Source: Plantago elongata (Eukaryota; Streptophyta; Magnoliopsida; Lamiales; Plantaginaceae). Taken from it: a DNA stretch of 40,920 bases. Numbering within the stretch: position 1 is the first letter of the stretch; each line of letters starts with the position of its first letter. Positions 11,212-23,600 of this stretch are shown one piece after another. Location: assembly GCA_036897095.1 (NCBI GenBank), contig JAYMSP010000806.1, positions 1 through 40,920 of the forward strand, in the 5' to 3' direction. The notes beneath the pieces were generated by a model. It was not told where the DNA came from, ran no database searches, and worked only from the letters and a program-made list of their open reading frames with translations. The position numbers and the translations under genes were made by a program.

Positions 11212-11256
11212 ACTCAGCCATCAAATGGACAACACTCACACTCACACTCAAACTGA
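11212..11256 (+). pseudogene. 45-bp orphan fragment of the RPW8-like gene
   Basis: ctcagccatcaaatggacaa and the following bases are the same as the coding sequence at 12234-12272 of the second RPW8-like copy, except for one extra ctcaca hexamer in the cactcacactca run. The flanks on both sides are unrelated. It encodes only the HQMDNTHT region and cannot be a gene. It lies about 1 kb upstream of its source. Confidence 0.75.
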
Positions 11257-11958
11257 GCTAAATAATTTCAATAAATCCGGAGATAATCCGTCGCCGTTGA
11301 TTAAACATTACCAAATTGAGCTGCAATTGAAAAGTAGATTCATACTTAATCAATGAGTTCAGTCTCATTAATTAACATAATATATTGGAGATCTATAGTA
11401 TTAAAAGGAAGCCACCTATGTACTTTTTAAATAAAAAATTCATTACATAAATTTATATATTTTTAAATAAATTTATTGAAAATTTAGTTGGTTAGAGAAG
11501 TTACCAGGTTAATTTATTAAATAAGAAATCTATTTAATTATCTACCAGTTTATTATTCATCCACCGACTGCTATTTTCTTTGTAAGAAATATCTTACTGG
11601 ATGGGTGAATCGGGATGGTAACAACCTACTCATTCCCCGTGACCCTGTTGTATATTGATAGTATCACCAGTTACTTTTCACATTTCACGATAATTAATAC
11701 ATGTAATGATCAGTTGATCATCAAACAAAACAGATCAAAACAAAGCACGTTTACTTCCTCCCAATTTCATGAAAATTGTTGTTGTGATTTGTAAATTACA
11801 TTCTCCTATCGCTGACAGGACATAATCTCCTAAGATCTTATTACAATTAAATACTATTTGCGTTATAAAATCGGCCAATGATGAGAACGAAAGAATGGTA
11901 CGTGACTCTTCTTTATGTTTGAACAGACACTACTATTTGCAGAATGTAGAGCTTCTAC
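11257..11958. other. Spacer upstream of the second RPW8-like copy
   Basis: About 700 bp of AT-rich DNA with no open frame of note and no repeat that I can define. It ends at the putative promoter of the RPW8-like pseudogene. Confidence 0.5.
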
Positions 11959-11965
11959 TATAAAT
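11959..11965 (+). promoter_or_regulatory. TATA box of the second RPW8-like copy
   Basis: TATAAAT, 125 bp upstream of the ATG at 12084. The promoter element looks intact although the reading frame downstream carries a stop, so the copy may still be transcribed. Confidence 0.4.
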
Positions 11966-12083
11966 GTCATAACCGCAGTCCGCAATACCAAACAAATGCA
12001 GACGAGCTGACAACCTCATCTCCTTCTTACAAATCGTCTGAGCTAGCTTGTTCTCTCTATTTCCGTTTGCCATTACTCGCGCG

Positions 12084-12551
12084 ATGGTGATTGCTGAGTT
12101 AGTACCGTCGATCAGTCAGCTATCCAAACCAATTGTAGCTGAAACTAAGAAAGTAGCCAACTTCACCTCACAATTGAACGCCTTAGTTTCAACTCTCGCA
12201 TCGATTAAGCCTCTCTTTGATGAAATACAAATTCTCAGCCATCAAATGGACAACACTCACACTCAAACTGACACCTACATCACTCAACTATTCTCTCAGG
12301 GCGAACAGCTCGTGCTCAAGTGATCCCGGATCAAGAAGTGGGATTTTATCAAAAGATGGCGCTACTCTAACAAGCTAACCAAATTCGAAAATGAACTTGT
12401 CAGATTATATCATGTCATTGTGCCAGCTCTTCATCTTCGAGAAGTTACCAGGATCTCTGTCCATTTGGCCAATTTGAATGGCCTTGGTTCTCACAATCGT
12501 ATGTTCACCTTTAGCGGGGAAATGTCATTACTTGATGGAGCAGCTGTGTAA
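12084..12551 (+). pseudogene. RPW8-domain protein with one in-frame stop
   Basis: Second copy of the RPW8-like gene at 4438-4929. The frame opens MVIAELVPSISQLSKPIV and runs 79 codons to a TGA at 12321-12323. The intact copy has TGC (Cys of VLKCSR) at that point, so one C-to-A change made the stop. Beyond it the same frame stays open for another 75 codons (SRIKKWDFIKRWRYSNKL, then a tail matching the paralogue, with one internal deletion near 12500) to a natural TAA at 12549-12551. The rest of the frame is preserved, so the stop is recent or the truncated N-terminal helix is tolerated. A start at 12048 is possible, but 12084 aligns with the paralogue. Readthrough or a sequencing error are alternatives. 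Confidence 0.8.
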
Positions 12552-12967
12552 ATAATGCTTGCATTTTGAAACAATGGCAAAGACTACAACTACACATATA
12601 TGAATATACGTCAATATCACTTTAAGTCAAGTATCTTATATTTCCACTATGATTGAACCATGCACCTCCTCATATTCGTTCTATCTCCATTCCGTTGCAC
12701 CACATATATGAACCACGCCAGTACCAACATTAACACCTAAAATACCTTATGTCTCCACTAAAGATCAAACCATGCACCTCCTCCGCGTTCTATCTCTATT
12801 CAACTGCACCACCTTATACCCCATATGATTTTATTTCATTTTCATATAAAATGCCTTTGTAGTGATTTTGATATATACAATCTCTTGATCACTATCATCT
12901 GCTCGTACCCAAAAGCGAAGAAGAAGCAGCAGCAACAGGGGTGTTTCTTGATCACTTTGCTCCTCCT
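12552..12967. repeat. Spacer with a 111-bp tandem duplication
   Basis: From 12635 and again from 12746 the sequence reads cttat-t-tccacta, then aaccatgcacctcctc, cgttctatct-c, att-c-t-gcaccac. The pair ends near 12826. The segment 12850-12920 resembles the region 3' of the first RPW8-like copy (tgcctttg, attttg, tacccaaa). No gene seen before the RING ORF. Confidence 0.7.
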
Positions 12968-13185
12968 ATGGTTCCTGCCACGAGCGACTCCATCAAGTCA
13001 CTCAAGCGCAAGAGAGTAGACAAAGGTTCTGATCGGAATTGTGTGATATGTTTGGAAGATCTTTCGGAAGGTCGTGAGGCTGTTTCAATGCCTTGTTCGC
13101 ACTTGTTTCATGGAGATTGCATTGAGGATGGCTGAATACAAGTCATAAATGTCCAATTTGTCGTTTAAAAATGCCTACTAATTAG
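12968..13185 (+). pseudogene. RING-H2 E3 ligase fragment with a 1-bp frameshift
   Basis: The first in-frame ATG (12968) opens MVPATSDSIKSLKRKRVDKG, a basic nuclear-signal-like stretch, then the first half of a RING-H2 finger: CVICLEDL, PCSHLFHGDCIED. At 13127-13129 one base is missing. In the next frame the finger resumes exactly as WLNTSHKCPICR and ends LKMPTN at a stop (13183-13185). Joining the two frames satisfies the C3H2C3 zinc-ligand order, so a complete finger existed. RING-H2 proteins with this short C-terminus are E3 ubiquitin ligases. The frame is open upstream to 12872 without an ATG, so the original start may lie in a lost exon. As it stands the protein stops before the last two cysteines. 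A base-call error is the main alternative. Confidence 0.8.
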
Positions 13186-13755
13186 TCAGTTTGATATTCG
13201 ATCCTTGTCTTGCTGGTTAGAACTAAAACTCATCATGAGATTTTGTACAATTCATTGTAATTGTTTATTTTGAATCATACATATTTTGTGTTTGCAGATA
13301 TACTTAATGTTGTTTCTGCGGTTTCTTGTTCTAATTCTACTACCTGGTTCAGAACTTGCAATTTTGAGTTTAATCTTTGATCAAGGCCAGGCAGGCCATC
13401 TACTTGTCACAGTATCTGTAACTCTTATCCAACTGAACTGGAGAATTACTTGATTCACAAGTGCTATCCACAGTTAACACTGTAAAATAATGTAACAATT
13501 CTTAAATAAAAGTTAAGCCACAAAGCCTATTGTTACATCTGAATTCTGAACATACATGGAGATGCTTACATTGAACATACATATATAGTCGATACACAAG
13601 ATTTAATCCTTCCATATAGAATATTTACTTGTAATCTTTGGCCCTGCACAAGATCATCTGATCAATTAAAAAAAAAAAAAGATCATCTGATCATGAGTGA
13701 TATTGAAGAGATCCTATAATGACCAAATACCATTCTGTATATATAGTTTTGCCCC
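13186..13755. other. Spacer, with an A-tract between short direct repeats
   Basis: No gene seen. At 13651-13695 a 13-bp direct repeat (gatcatctgatca) flanks attaaaaaaaaaaaaa. The 3' part (13625-13755) is homologous to DNA 3' of the NAA38 gene at 33160-33310. Confidence 0.55.
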
Positions 13756-14582
13756 CTAGAGTGAAAGAAGCACCGTTCTTCAACGAAGCACTCCATGTGA
13801 CAGGACTTCCGACCAGTAGCAGGGATAAGAATGAGATCCACAGGCCTGGCTTCCTTTGAAGAAGGATCGGTCTTTACATGTGCTGTGATACTCCCCTGTA
13901 TCTTGGATAATTATGTTCCCTTGTTCATCCATACAGTAAAATTAGCCATAGAAGAACCGACCATCCTCAATCCTAACCAGAAGTTTACGGCATCAGTGTC
14001 TTCACATTTCCACATACTTTGAGGTGTTTGGTTCAGAAGCAACAGACTGTCCTGCCTGACTTGTATGCGGTGCAGAGTTCATCACTTCTGCTTAAGAACA
14101 CATAAACATGGAATTTCAAACAGGGGATCAAACATTTTTCTTTCCATACTTGTTCTGCATAATACTGCCCTCCACTTAACAGAAATTCTACAGATTATGA
14201 AACAGAAAAAAAAACTTCAGCCTACTTAAATGCTTAGCAACAGAAGACATTAACTGAGACAATGTAATAAGATAATATGCAACAATTGCCAGATGGGGCA
14301 GGTCTTATGACATTCATAACTTGGTGTCACATAATTTTTGCAGCCAAAACTATGTAAACATGAACTGAGAGAATACAATAACAATACAATACATATGCAA
14401 TTGCAGGATACACTAATTTGCATCTGTTTGAACATACAGAGTATAAAAAACCTAATAACGAAGAGCACTCACCGTATGGGCTGCAATGGTTCGTCAAATT
14501 GATTTGTCTCCTACATGCTAAGGATTGAATGTTAATTAGCTCTGTGCTACCTCTTTCAGCTGAAACACAGAAAGAAAGATGA
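13756..14582 (-). pseudogene. NAA38/LSMD1-like pseudogene with its 5' UTR exon
   Basis: Coding-like part 14082 down to about 13756. It opens MNSAPHTSQAGQSVASEPNTSKYVEM, then loses bases where the intact gene reads YAKTLINRK and meets a stop. LVRIEDGRFFYG follows, then TAA where the intact gene has Ser (TCA), then FYCMDEQGNII, and further frame changes in the C-terminal half. Upstream, a non-coding exon ending at 14473 (CATACG|GTGAGT) matches the 5' UTR exon of the intact gene at 34852, and an intron of about 380 bp separates the two. Retained exon, intron and flanks show DNA-level duplication, not retroposition. Its 5' end lies within about 100 bp of the MIP2 stop codon on the same strand. 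Confidence 0.82.
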
Positions 14583-14636
14583 GATGGAACTATGAAGATG
14601 ATTGACAACGATGAGATGGAATTATGAAGATGATTA
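14579..14636. repeat. ~26-bp direct repeat
   Basis: gatgagatggaactatgaag and following bases occur at 14579 and, with one change, at 14610. It lies between the NAA38-like pseudogene and the 3' end of MIP2. Confidence 0.8.
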
Positions 14637-14673
14637 CAAAGATATATCCATAAGATCCGATACCTTAAGTATC

Positions 14674-17600
14674 TTACTGTTTACTAACTGGGAGAGAAGA
14701 GATTGCTGATTGTATCAAATCCCACAATTTGCCTCTCAAATTGGTGAATGTGTTCAACAGCGGCCAACTAGAAGGCACTATGTCTGAGTTATATTCTGTT
14801 TCTTGCAGTTGCTGGTATTGCCTCTCCAAGTAAGCTCCAAGAATAGCCTCTGAGATGTTGATTAAACTTAGAGAAGCATTTGTGTGCATGAATTTCGTGA
14901 TGAAAACCCCTGCTAAGACGTGCTGATCCGCCTTCACTAGCTCTGCTATAAAAGACGGAAATAGGACTTTCGAAAATAGGATATAAAAACTCTCTTTGCT
15001 TTTATTGTCCCCAGAAAATCTGACCGTTGTTGCCCGTGACTCCTGAAATGAACGACCGAAGTTTCCAACCATGAAGCAGAGGTAAGAAAAGGTGGTACCA
15101 TAACAGGCCTGGGTAAGGATACTTGAGACAACTCCAGATGATAAAAGGAGAAGTAACAAAAACTGGTCCTGGGCTATGGTGTCAGATATACCCGTTTCCT
15201 TTAGCTTCATCTCCACAGCATCCAAACATTCTCTCTGTATTTCTTTGTATGGAAAAAGCAAAGCAATTTTAAGTGCCAGAAAACAATCTACCTCAAGTGC
15301 AATTCGAGCAAGGCTATAGGTGTCTTTTTCATCCAGTAATGTTCCATAGTTTTTCAAAGCACTTTGATCAATCAATTTCAGAATCTGTGTGTAGCCGGCG
15401 AACTTTACAAGCTTATTTAGAATTGTTGACCAACAAGTGTGCAGGGGATGTATCGAAAAAGTATCAGTTTTATTGGATTCTTTCTCAATGGATGGTGATG
15501 GCTCTTCTTGAAAGCTCTCCCAACCTTCATCCCAGTCATCATTGTTCCAGGTGTTCATATCATTATCAGATACCTCTGCCGTTTTCTCTTCATCTACTCC
15601 AGTCATGAAGAGACCCTCCCACTCAGCCAGTACAGCTAATAAAGAATCAACGTGAGACATCCTGGTGACTGATTCTGATAATCTCAGGAAACAAGAAACA
15701 GCAGTTTCAACTGAAAGAATATCTTCAGGCAAAATTTCCAGGTCAGGTGAGATAGATGCAACCAACTGAGATGATTTAAGGGCTACCAGAGTATTGGTGA
15801 ACCTACTGGATGAATCTAAAACAGCCAGATCATGAGATTCAACCTCGCGATTTGACGTTCTATCCTGTGAATCCTCCCACCCTTCCCAAGTTAGAAGAGG
15901 CATGACGGATCCCTCAGAAGGGAACAACTCCAGATTTCTCCTTTTCCCAGAGATAAACTGCATAAGCTCCAAAACATAAACTCGGAGATGGCTCGGTAAC
16001 TGCAGGTTATGAGAGAATTTAGACATTCGGTCCCAAACTGCAAGTCTTACATTCGTCAGATCATTCAAATTCCCTTCCTGCTTACTCAAAGATGATACCA
16101 GGTAATGTATACTCTGGCGTTCGACAGAACCTGAAACCATTTCTTGCAAAACAGTTTCCAGAATACTAAGATACAGATTTGGAAGATCTTGGATATCAAC
16201 AGAGAATTTATCCGTGGTCGCAATTAGAACTGTCTCAGGAGGCAACTGTGCTACAACTTCAGAAAATACATGTGCCATAGCTTTAAATCCACAGCCAGAG
16301 AAAATCATAGCTCGACAGAAATTGCAAGTCTCGATAGGAGCACTACATTGAAGGCCATAGCCAACATACTTGACTAGAGTGCTCCAACACCGATTTGGCA
16401 GCAGTATTTCTTTAACGAGCAAAATTGATAGAACTGTAAGACATGCCATTGAACATTCAGAATAAAAACTTCCGAGAGATCCATCCAATGACAGAAATTC
16501 CTCCATCTCCTTTATCAGTCTGAGCCAGAAATTTATTAGTCTCACGAGGCTTTCTTTCGCAGTGACATCACAGGGAAAGTTCTTTAAACTTCTATTTATG
16601 AGTAAAACGATGCTGAAAAATCGCTTCACTGTGTCACTGACAACTGGATGTTCCAGAAACCTCATATGCTTCTTACAACTATCATAAGTCTGCTCTATCA
16701 CATTTGTAAAGGAGTATAAATCGTCTGAACTCTGAAAATAAGTTTCTTGTTCAGCTTTACCTTCTAAAGTAGCCAGAGAATTCAATATGTAATATGTGTA
16801 GACAGATTCTGATGACATGAGACTCTGAGGCACTGTACCACCATGGACAAGTACAAGGTTCTTAACCATTGTCGCTAATGCTTCCACATTATTTTCATCT
16901 ATGTTGGCACAAACTTCATTGTTGAAGCAAGCCAAGTTCAGATCTTCAAGTCCTGCAATATTCTTAAAATTGAGGTCATTAATAAGGGAAACTCTGCTGC
17001 ATTCTTTTCCGACAAGATCGCAAAAACGAGCTAGCTCAACGGCTTTTGTCTGGACCAAGTCTTGATCAACTCCAAGAGGTGAACCTTTTGATTCTGCAAG
17101 ATGAACATAGCACTCATAGAGAAAATTATATATGAATGCAAGTCGTCTTTTATCATGGCCATTAACCGCAGGATAAACAGATGAGGAAATTATTTTAATA
17201 GATTCTGCAGCAAAAGTGAGTATTTCTTCTTTGAAAGGTGAAATTTCCTCCATGATATTATCAACACTCCAAGCCTCTGAAACAAGTATTGTACCCAGGT
17301 AATAAAGAAGAACCTGAAAACAACACAAAACCCATTCTATTATCAATTCACCAAATCTAAATGAGTAATGTCACCACTGCATCACATAATTAAATACACA
17401 TACCTTTCCACGATCCAGGCCATAGGTTTGCGCTAAATTGAGAGTGTCCTTCAAAATTTGATTCTTCTCCAACTTAACTGATTCAATCAGCGAAAAAACA
17501 ACACTGTGTATATACTCTCTGTCTCCAGATATAAACCTAGATGTTTCCACTCCAGGAATTAATTTCTTCAGCACCCTAGATTTATCAGCTACATGCTTCT

Positions 17601-20600
17601 GTTGTTCCAGTTTGGCCTTCCACTCATTCCAGAATGTAGATTGTGCTTCACGCACATTATTGTATTCATCTGGATCTAAAGAAAGTCACATTAGATGAAA
17701 CTTAAAAACTTCCTAGGACACAAGTTCATCGAAAACAAATAAGCAAAACTATTTAGATTGCAAGAAGAAACTCACCAGAACTGAGAGATGTGTGCTTCTC
17801 CCGAAACTTATTCAGAAGCAGCTCCCTCCTTTCAGCAGGATTTTCACATTCAACCCCACAATTGTGCAACAAGCCATACATCATTCCAACATTCATGAGA
17901 CTAGAAAATTCATGATAGTTTTGTCTCTCTCTTAGTTGTTGTTCAATTATTTCCACTCCATGAAATGCATCTGCAAGATTTAACAGAACAGAGCAACCTA
18001 TATAATCTTCCTCGTCAGAAGCAGGTGTTTCCATAATTGATTTGGCCAGGGATGCTATTAAATTATCTTTCGGTGCAAAGCTGTTCCTAGTCAACCACAA
18101 TAAGATAGTCATTACTGCTCGTTCCCTTAAACTGACATGCTGCATTGTGGGGATTAAACCTAAAGTCAGCTTTTTCCCCAATTCTACATCTTCACCCAAC
18201 TCGAGCAACCATGGAAGCTGTAGGGCAGCAAATGATATCACTTTGGTATTCTCTCTAAGAAATGATTCCCAATCATATCCATTTTCACAGGACAGATTTT
18301 CAGCAACATGACACAGTGAAGTTTTTGCTTTAGCAACCAATTCCTCTTGTTCCTCAAAGTTGGTATCAACCCTACCTGATAAATTAAATCGGTTCAAGGA
18401 TGACTTCTCAAAGAGATCAGAAGGCTCTTTTCCAGTTGAAACACTCAAATATTCACAATGATCCTGCACGTCAACATCTTTCCATTCATTTAGTAGCTCA
18501 CCAATTGATTCATCGTCACAATGGCTCAAGGCAAAGCCTAAAAGCAATTTCTGGGATTTTAAATCCATGCTGTCAAGGGCTTGACTTCTAGCGAGTGCAG
18601 CACACAAATCCCAAGCAGAACCATGGCCCTTCTTGGCCAATACAAGACAGAGATCAAAAGCAAGTTGCACATCACCAGCAAATGCTGCTTCTCTTGCAAT
18701 AGCTTCTTGGACTTTTGATATTTCTTCCTGTGAGCTCAATCCAAGAAGTTTAGCAATTGCAACAAGTTCATCAACATTTAAATAAGCTCCACTTTGACTC
18801 GTAATTGCCAACTTAATAATCTCCATAGGATCTTTAATTTGCCTAAATGCCATTGGGAGAACGTTCACACCAAGATTTGGAAGTCTATCAGTAACAGCAT
18901 CAATGATATCAGCTTCTGCCCTCACATTTCTGCTGTTGGGAAAAATATTTAGACACTCCCTAGCCCTCCATATCTGATCAAATTTCAGAAATGGATCAAT
19001 TATATTCAATAAGTATTATTTTATATAGACCACTTTCGAGAGAAAAGAAATTGAAAAAAGAAGCATGTGATATTGCTTCAGAGCTAAATTGTGTGCAACA
19101 AAGCAGCAAAAGACTGCATAAAAAAAAAAGGAGAGCAAGCTGTGGCATGTTGTCTGAGCACCAGCATCGCTGTAAAGTTTTAACAAGTAAAACTATTTGA
19201 TCAACAATGAAGGCAGATGCCAACAACATATGTTACCAACATGTCCCAGCAACAATTTTACTCTAATATGACCTGATATCTAGCACACATGTTTCAATGC
19301 ACACTCAAATAAGCTGCTTTACTCTAATATGACCAATACACTAATTACATTGACATTTATAGATAATAAACTAGATATTGAGACTTGCCTCGGGGCATGA
19401 AAGACTTGGTGCTGAAAAGAAATACTCTCTTGCAGCCTGAATAACAAGATTTTCAGCCTTATCTGTTGCCAATGGAACAGAATTGGTACCCTTCAAGTAA
19501 CTCCTGGCTAATACAAACTTTCCAGCTTTAAGCAGTCCCCTGCAGAACTCAATGAACATATATTCCAGTTCTAGAAATGGAAATCCCTTTTCCTGCAGAG
19601 TTTGCATATCACGCCACATAATTGCCCAATCATTATCTGTTCTGCTGGGATGGGAACGAATAAACTTGGACAGTAATAGACGAAGAATTTGTTTTACACC
19701 CTTCTCATCTAGGTCCGCATCCAGAAAGAAACTAACAGGCTTTGGAACCTGCAAAAAATTATCATATAAAAGAGAACAGCGGCATAGAGTGGGAGAGAAG
19801 GGGGGTTTCAATTTGAAGAAATTAAAATGAAAATTACATCTGAACAACCAAGAAGCCCTTCCTGGTACTTTTGCACACAATTTAGAATTATAAATCACCA
19901 CTCATGGCACTCTGATGCTTAAACACAAATCAGACCGTGTTCAGTTGATGAATCACATCTTTTTATTTAAATCAGAAAACAGATTCATTCTGCAACAGAG
20001 ATACTTGCATTAAGCATCTCTACAGATGTTGACAGAAAGAAAGAAAAAACTAGATTTTAAAACCAGAAGGAAACATCAAACATATACAATACGACAAATG
20101 ATAAAGAGTCTCCCAATTACTAACATGGCCTATAAGTACTAGTATGAATACATAAGTACACACATTTTCGCGTATGTACCTAATGGCATGGCACCAAAAG
20201 ACAATAAATCATCCGAAGTTGCATTCAAGGCTCAATATACAAAGGAGTGGGAGAATAAGCATGAAGGTTTGCTACTAGGCAGCAATAAGAGAATAAGATA
20301 GAAGACGAAAACTAGCACCTGATAATAGGACATTAGTCTTCCGGCTTCAATATGACCTTCAGCAAGTCTGAGTCTTTTGTTGGCACCTTTAGCTTCTAGT
20401 TATGTTCAAAACAGAAAACAATTTAGGCACATTCATCAACTAGAGTAAGAACTTAAAAAAGAAAAAAGAAAACAAACATTTTTAAACAGTAGGAAAAACC
20501 AATCTTAGAAATTTACACTAGTCAAAATTGGGGGAACGCATCTAGCACCTGGATGGGAGGTGATCTAAGTTTACAATAGTGTGGCATGGAATGTGGTCAA

Positions 20601-23600
20601 GGATCCATAAGGCATAAGGTATGGGTTTTATTAATGTGTAGGAGTTTCCAATAAGAATTTCATATCTTCATATATTCTTCTGATTTTTCCTTCACCTAAT
20701 ATAAAATTCAGAAGCAAATCCTTTCTTCATCCTTTTAAAGAATATCAGTATGGCCAGAAAGTCTCTCATGAAACTGGAACTCCTCTTTCTCTCAACTACT
20801 AAAATAATCCTAACATATAATTTGTGGCTTGTTATAAACTGATCCTCGAGAACAAAACTGAAGCGACATAGGTTACAGAAAGAAAATTATGAATCTCTGA
20901 TGCAACATAAATCCTGAATGACTCGGGACAAGTCAACCATAACACAAATCCTCAATTTAAGAACTCTATTAATTGTGAGCAAATTGCTACAGCCAGTCAA
21001 AATAATAGTTGAATCACAAGATCTCTAGAAGCTGAACATGTACATGAACGGTGTTTGATAGCTTAGGTTACGAAATAGAAGAAAATGGAGAAAAAGAAAC
21101 CCTCAAATTTGAAAGACGGTCCATAATGGATATTAAACTCACAAAAGGGGAAAAACATATGATAAGATCTTCCACTTACTATCACCACATCTACATGATA
21201 GATGTGAAAAATGAATTAAACAAAACATGTTGGAATCTTTTACGACTTTGAAGTTGGAACTGGTACTTACTACTTTGGACTAACAGAAACTGTTATTTTC
21301 CGAGCTTAAGTTCTTTCATCAGCCAAGTATGTGAGTGTACACGAAGATACTGAAATGGCTAGTTAAACAGCCTTATTACTTTGAAATGATAATTCTTTTA
21401 CAGAACTATTTATAACAAGTACTCCCGCAATTTCTCTAAAAGCTTTACCAATTGTCATTTTAGTTGTTTTTTTAAGAGCTCTACATTTCCTTCAATGGAA
21501 CACACCATCTCCACTTATTATTTTTTAATTACTCTCTTCCATAATTTAGATATTCTCTCTCTTACTTCTTACCATCTACTTACTAATTTATCAATATAGA
21601 CCACATTTTTACTCATTCTACCTTAACAATTGTGCCAATATCAATTGTAAAGCTTTTACTGAAACGGAGGGAGTAGTGTATTATTACAGTTAGGTAACTG
21701 ATTAGAGTTAAACTTATAACTGGATGGTGGTAGATTAAGAATTAAGATATACTCCCTCCATTCTTTCAAATTCTTTCCACTTTGATTTGACACAAAAAAT
21801 AAGAAAAAAACATAAAGTAGAATAAGTACAAGTGGAAGTTGGTTTGTTAGTGTTTACTTGTGTGGCATATTGTGTAAATAAGTGTAGCTAGAGGGGTATT
21901 TACTATTGAGTTGTTTCCATAAATGGAAAGTGAAAAGCTTTTAATTAAAGCTACCTGAATGGCGTAGTGGAAAGTATTTAAAAGAGTGGAGGGATTAAAA
22001 GATAGTTGCAGATTTTATTTTCTCAGGCCTGAATTCAAATTAGTTAAAGACAACGATAATTTTTGTAGAATCATGGAATTTAACATCAAGAATGTCTACA
22101 GATATACCTTGGGTCCTTGGAAGTTTGACCAAAATATTTCCCATCGTACTCCATTTGTCTATAGCAGTACACAAATATATACAGTGAAGAGCGCAATCTA
22201 TCACCTCCGCTTCATCCTTGAAAAAATGATTCTTTACAGAGTCATTGCAGCCTTCAAATATCATTAAGCACAAATCTAGATTATTTTCAGCAGCAATCCC
22301 TTTCAGCCATCTCACTAGAAATGAGTCAACAGTCTCATCTTGTGCGAGATTATCAGTGTTAACTTCAAACCTCAGCATGAATGGAATAGCCATTTTCTGT
22401 AACTTTGAAATTACATTGTCCTCCTTAACACCCATCAACATCAATTTGAACTTTTCATAATCTGGTAGCTGCTCCCAGGCAGCAAGGGTCATAGAAAAGT
22501 TCATATCCTCTTCATCTTCTTCGGAATATATAAGCTGGTGCAAGTAAGAGATATCGTCTAAGAATTGCTGCAGATCAGAAATGCCCTTGCGAATTGCGAA
22601 CTCAACCAAGCACATGCAGTTATCTAGCTGACCACTCAAACTATCAATGTCTCTAGCTCTTTTCTTGTACCAGCTCGAAAGTTCTGAGACTGATGGCCAT
22701 TGGAAGGCCATAAGTTTTGAAAGCATGGGCTCAGTCATTATCTGGGTAATGCTCTCAAGATTCCCATGAGAATCTTCAACAAATCTCGCCATCTTTTCAC
22801 ATTCTACCCAGTCTTCATCCCTGATAACTATATTTGCTGGAGCCGATATTGCAGGAAGCAGCTGTCCATAGGACTGAACTGGAATTGTCTCAGGTATAGC
22901 AGCTAGAACATCCAACATGGAAGGAACCAAAGAACAAGGATGGCGCTTAAATAGAAGGTTCAAGGCCCCAATTTTTCCATCCTCTGCGAGTGCTAAAGCA
23001 GCTTCTTTTATTGGCACATCACGGAACCTTTTATACTCCTGCATGCAGAATCTGCAGAACTAAGTCATTAAGCTGCCAAGTAGCACATGCCAAGGGATAG
23101 CGAATGAGTATAAATTCAAAGATAATTGTAATAGAATTGAAATATAACTTGAATAAAGGGGTGAAATCTTGACAAAACATTGTAGAGATTTGGATGAATG
23201 TTGAAGACAAAAATTTCAAAAATCTCTCAGATAACTATATTCTTAACACTGTTTGAAACAATAAAAACATATACCGATAATTACAAGCACGTATATAGCA
23301 AATCAAGGAAACAGAAAATAATCAACTAATACTAGAATCCTAGTCCTAGCAAGCTACTATATAAACTACAAACTGCAGTTCTACATCAACTAAACTGTGA
23401 AATAAACCATAAATATAGTAATGTTATCCTAATTCTTTATATCTCTTCTGGATTACCATCAGAGGGGATTGACTATCTTACTGGTAGTGTTATTGCTGGA
23501 TACATGGATAAGACTATAGCCTGTTGGGTCACATTAAATTTGGAAATACCTTACATACACAGACTTTTATTGTGTTGCATCATTAGATCGCATGATTCAT

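Noticed and set aside
15273-19830. Plus-strand open frames at 15273, 18042, 18400, 18991 and 19552
   Set aside because: They are antisense shadows of MIP2 exons and adjoining introns, with no domains or splice signals of their own.
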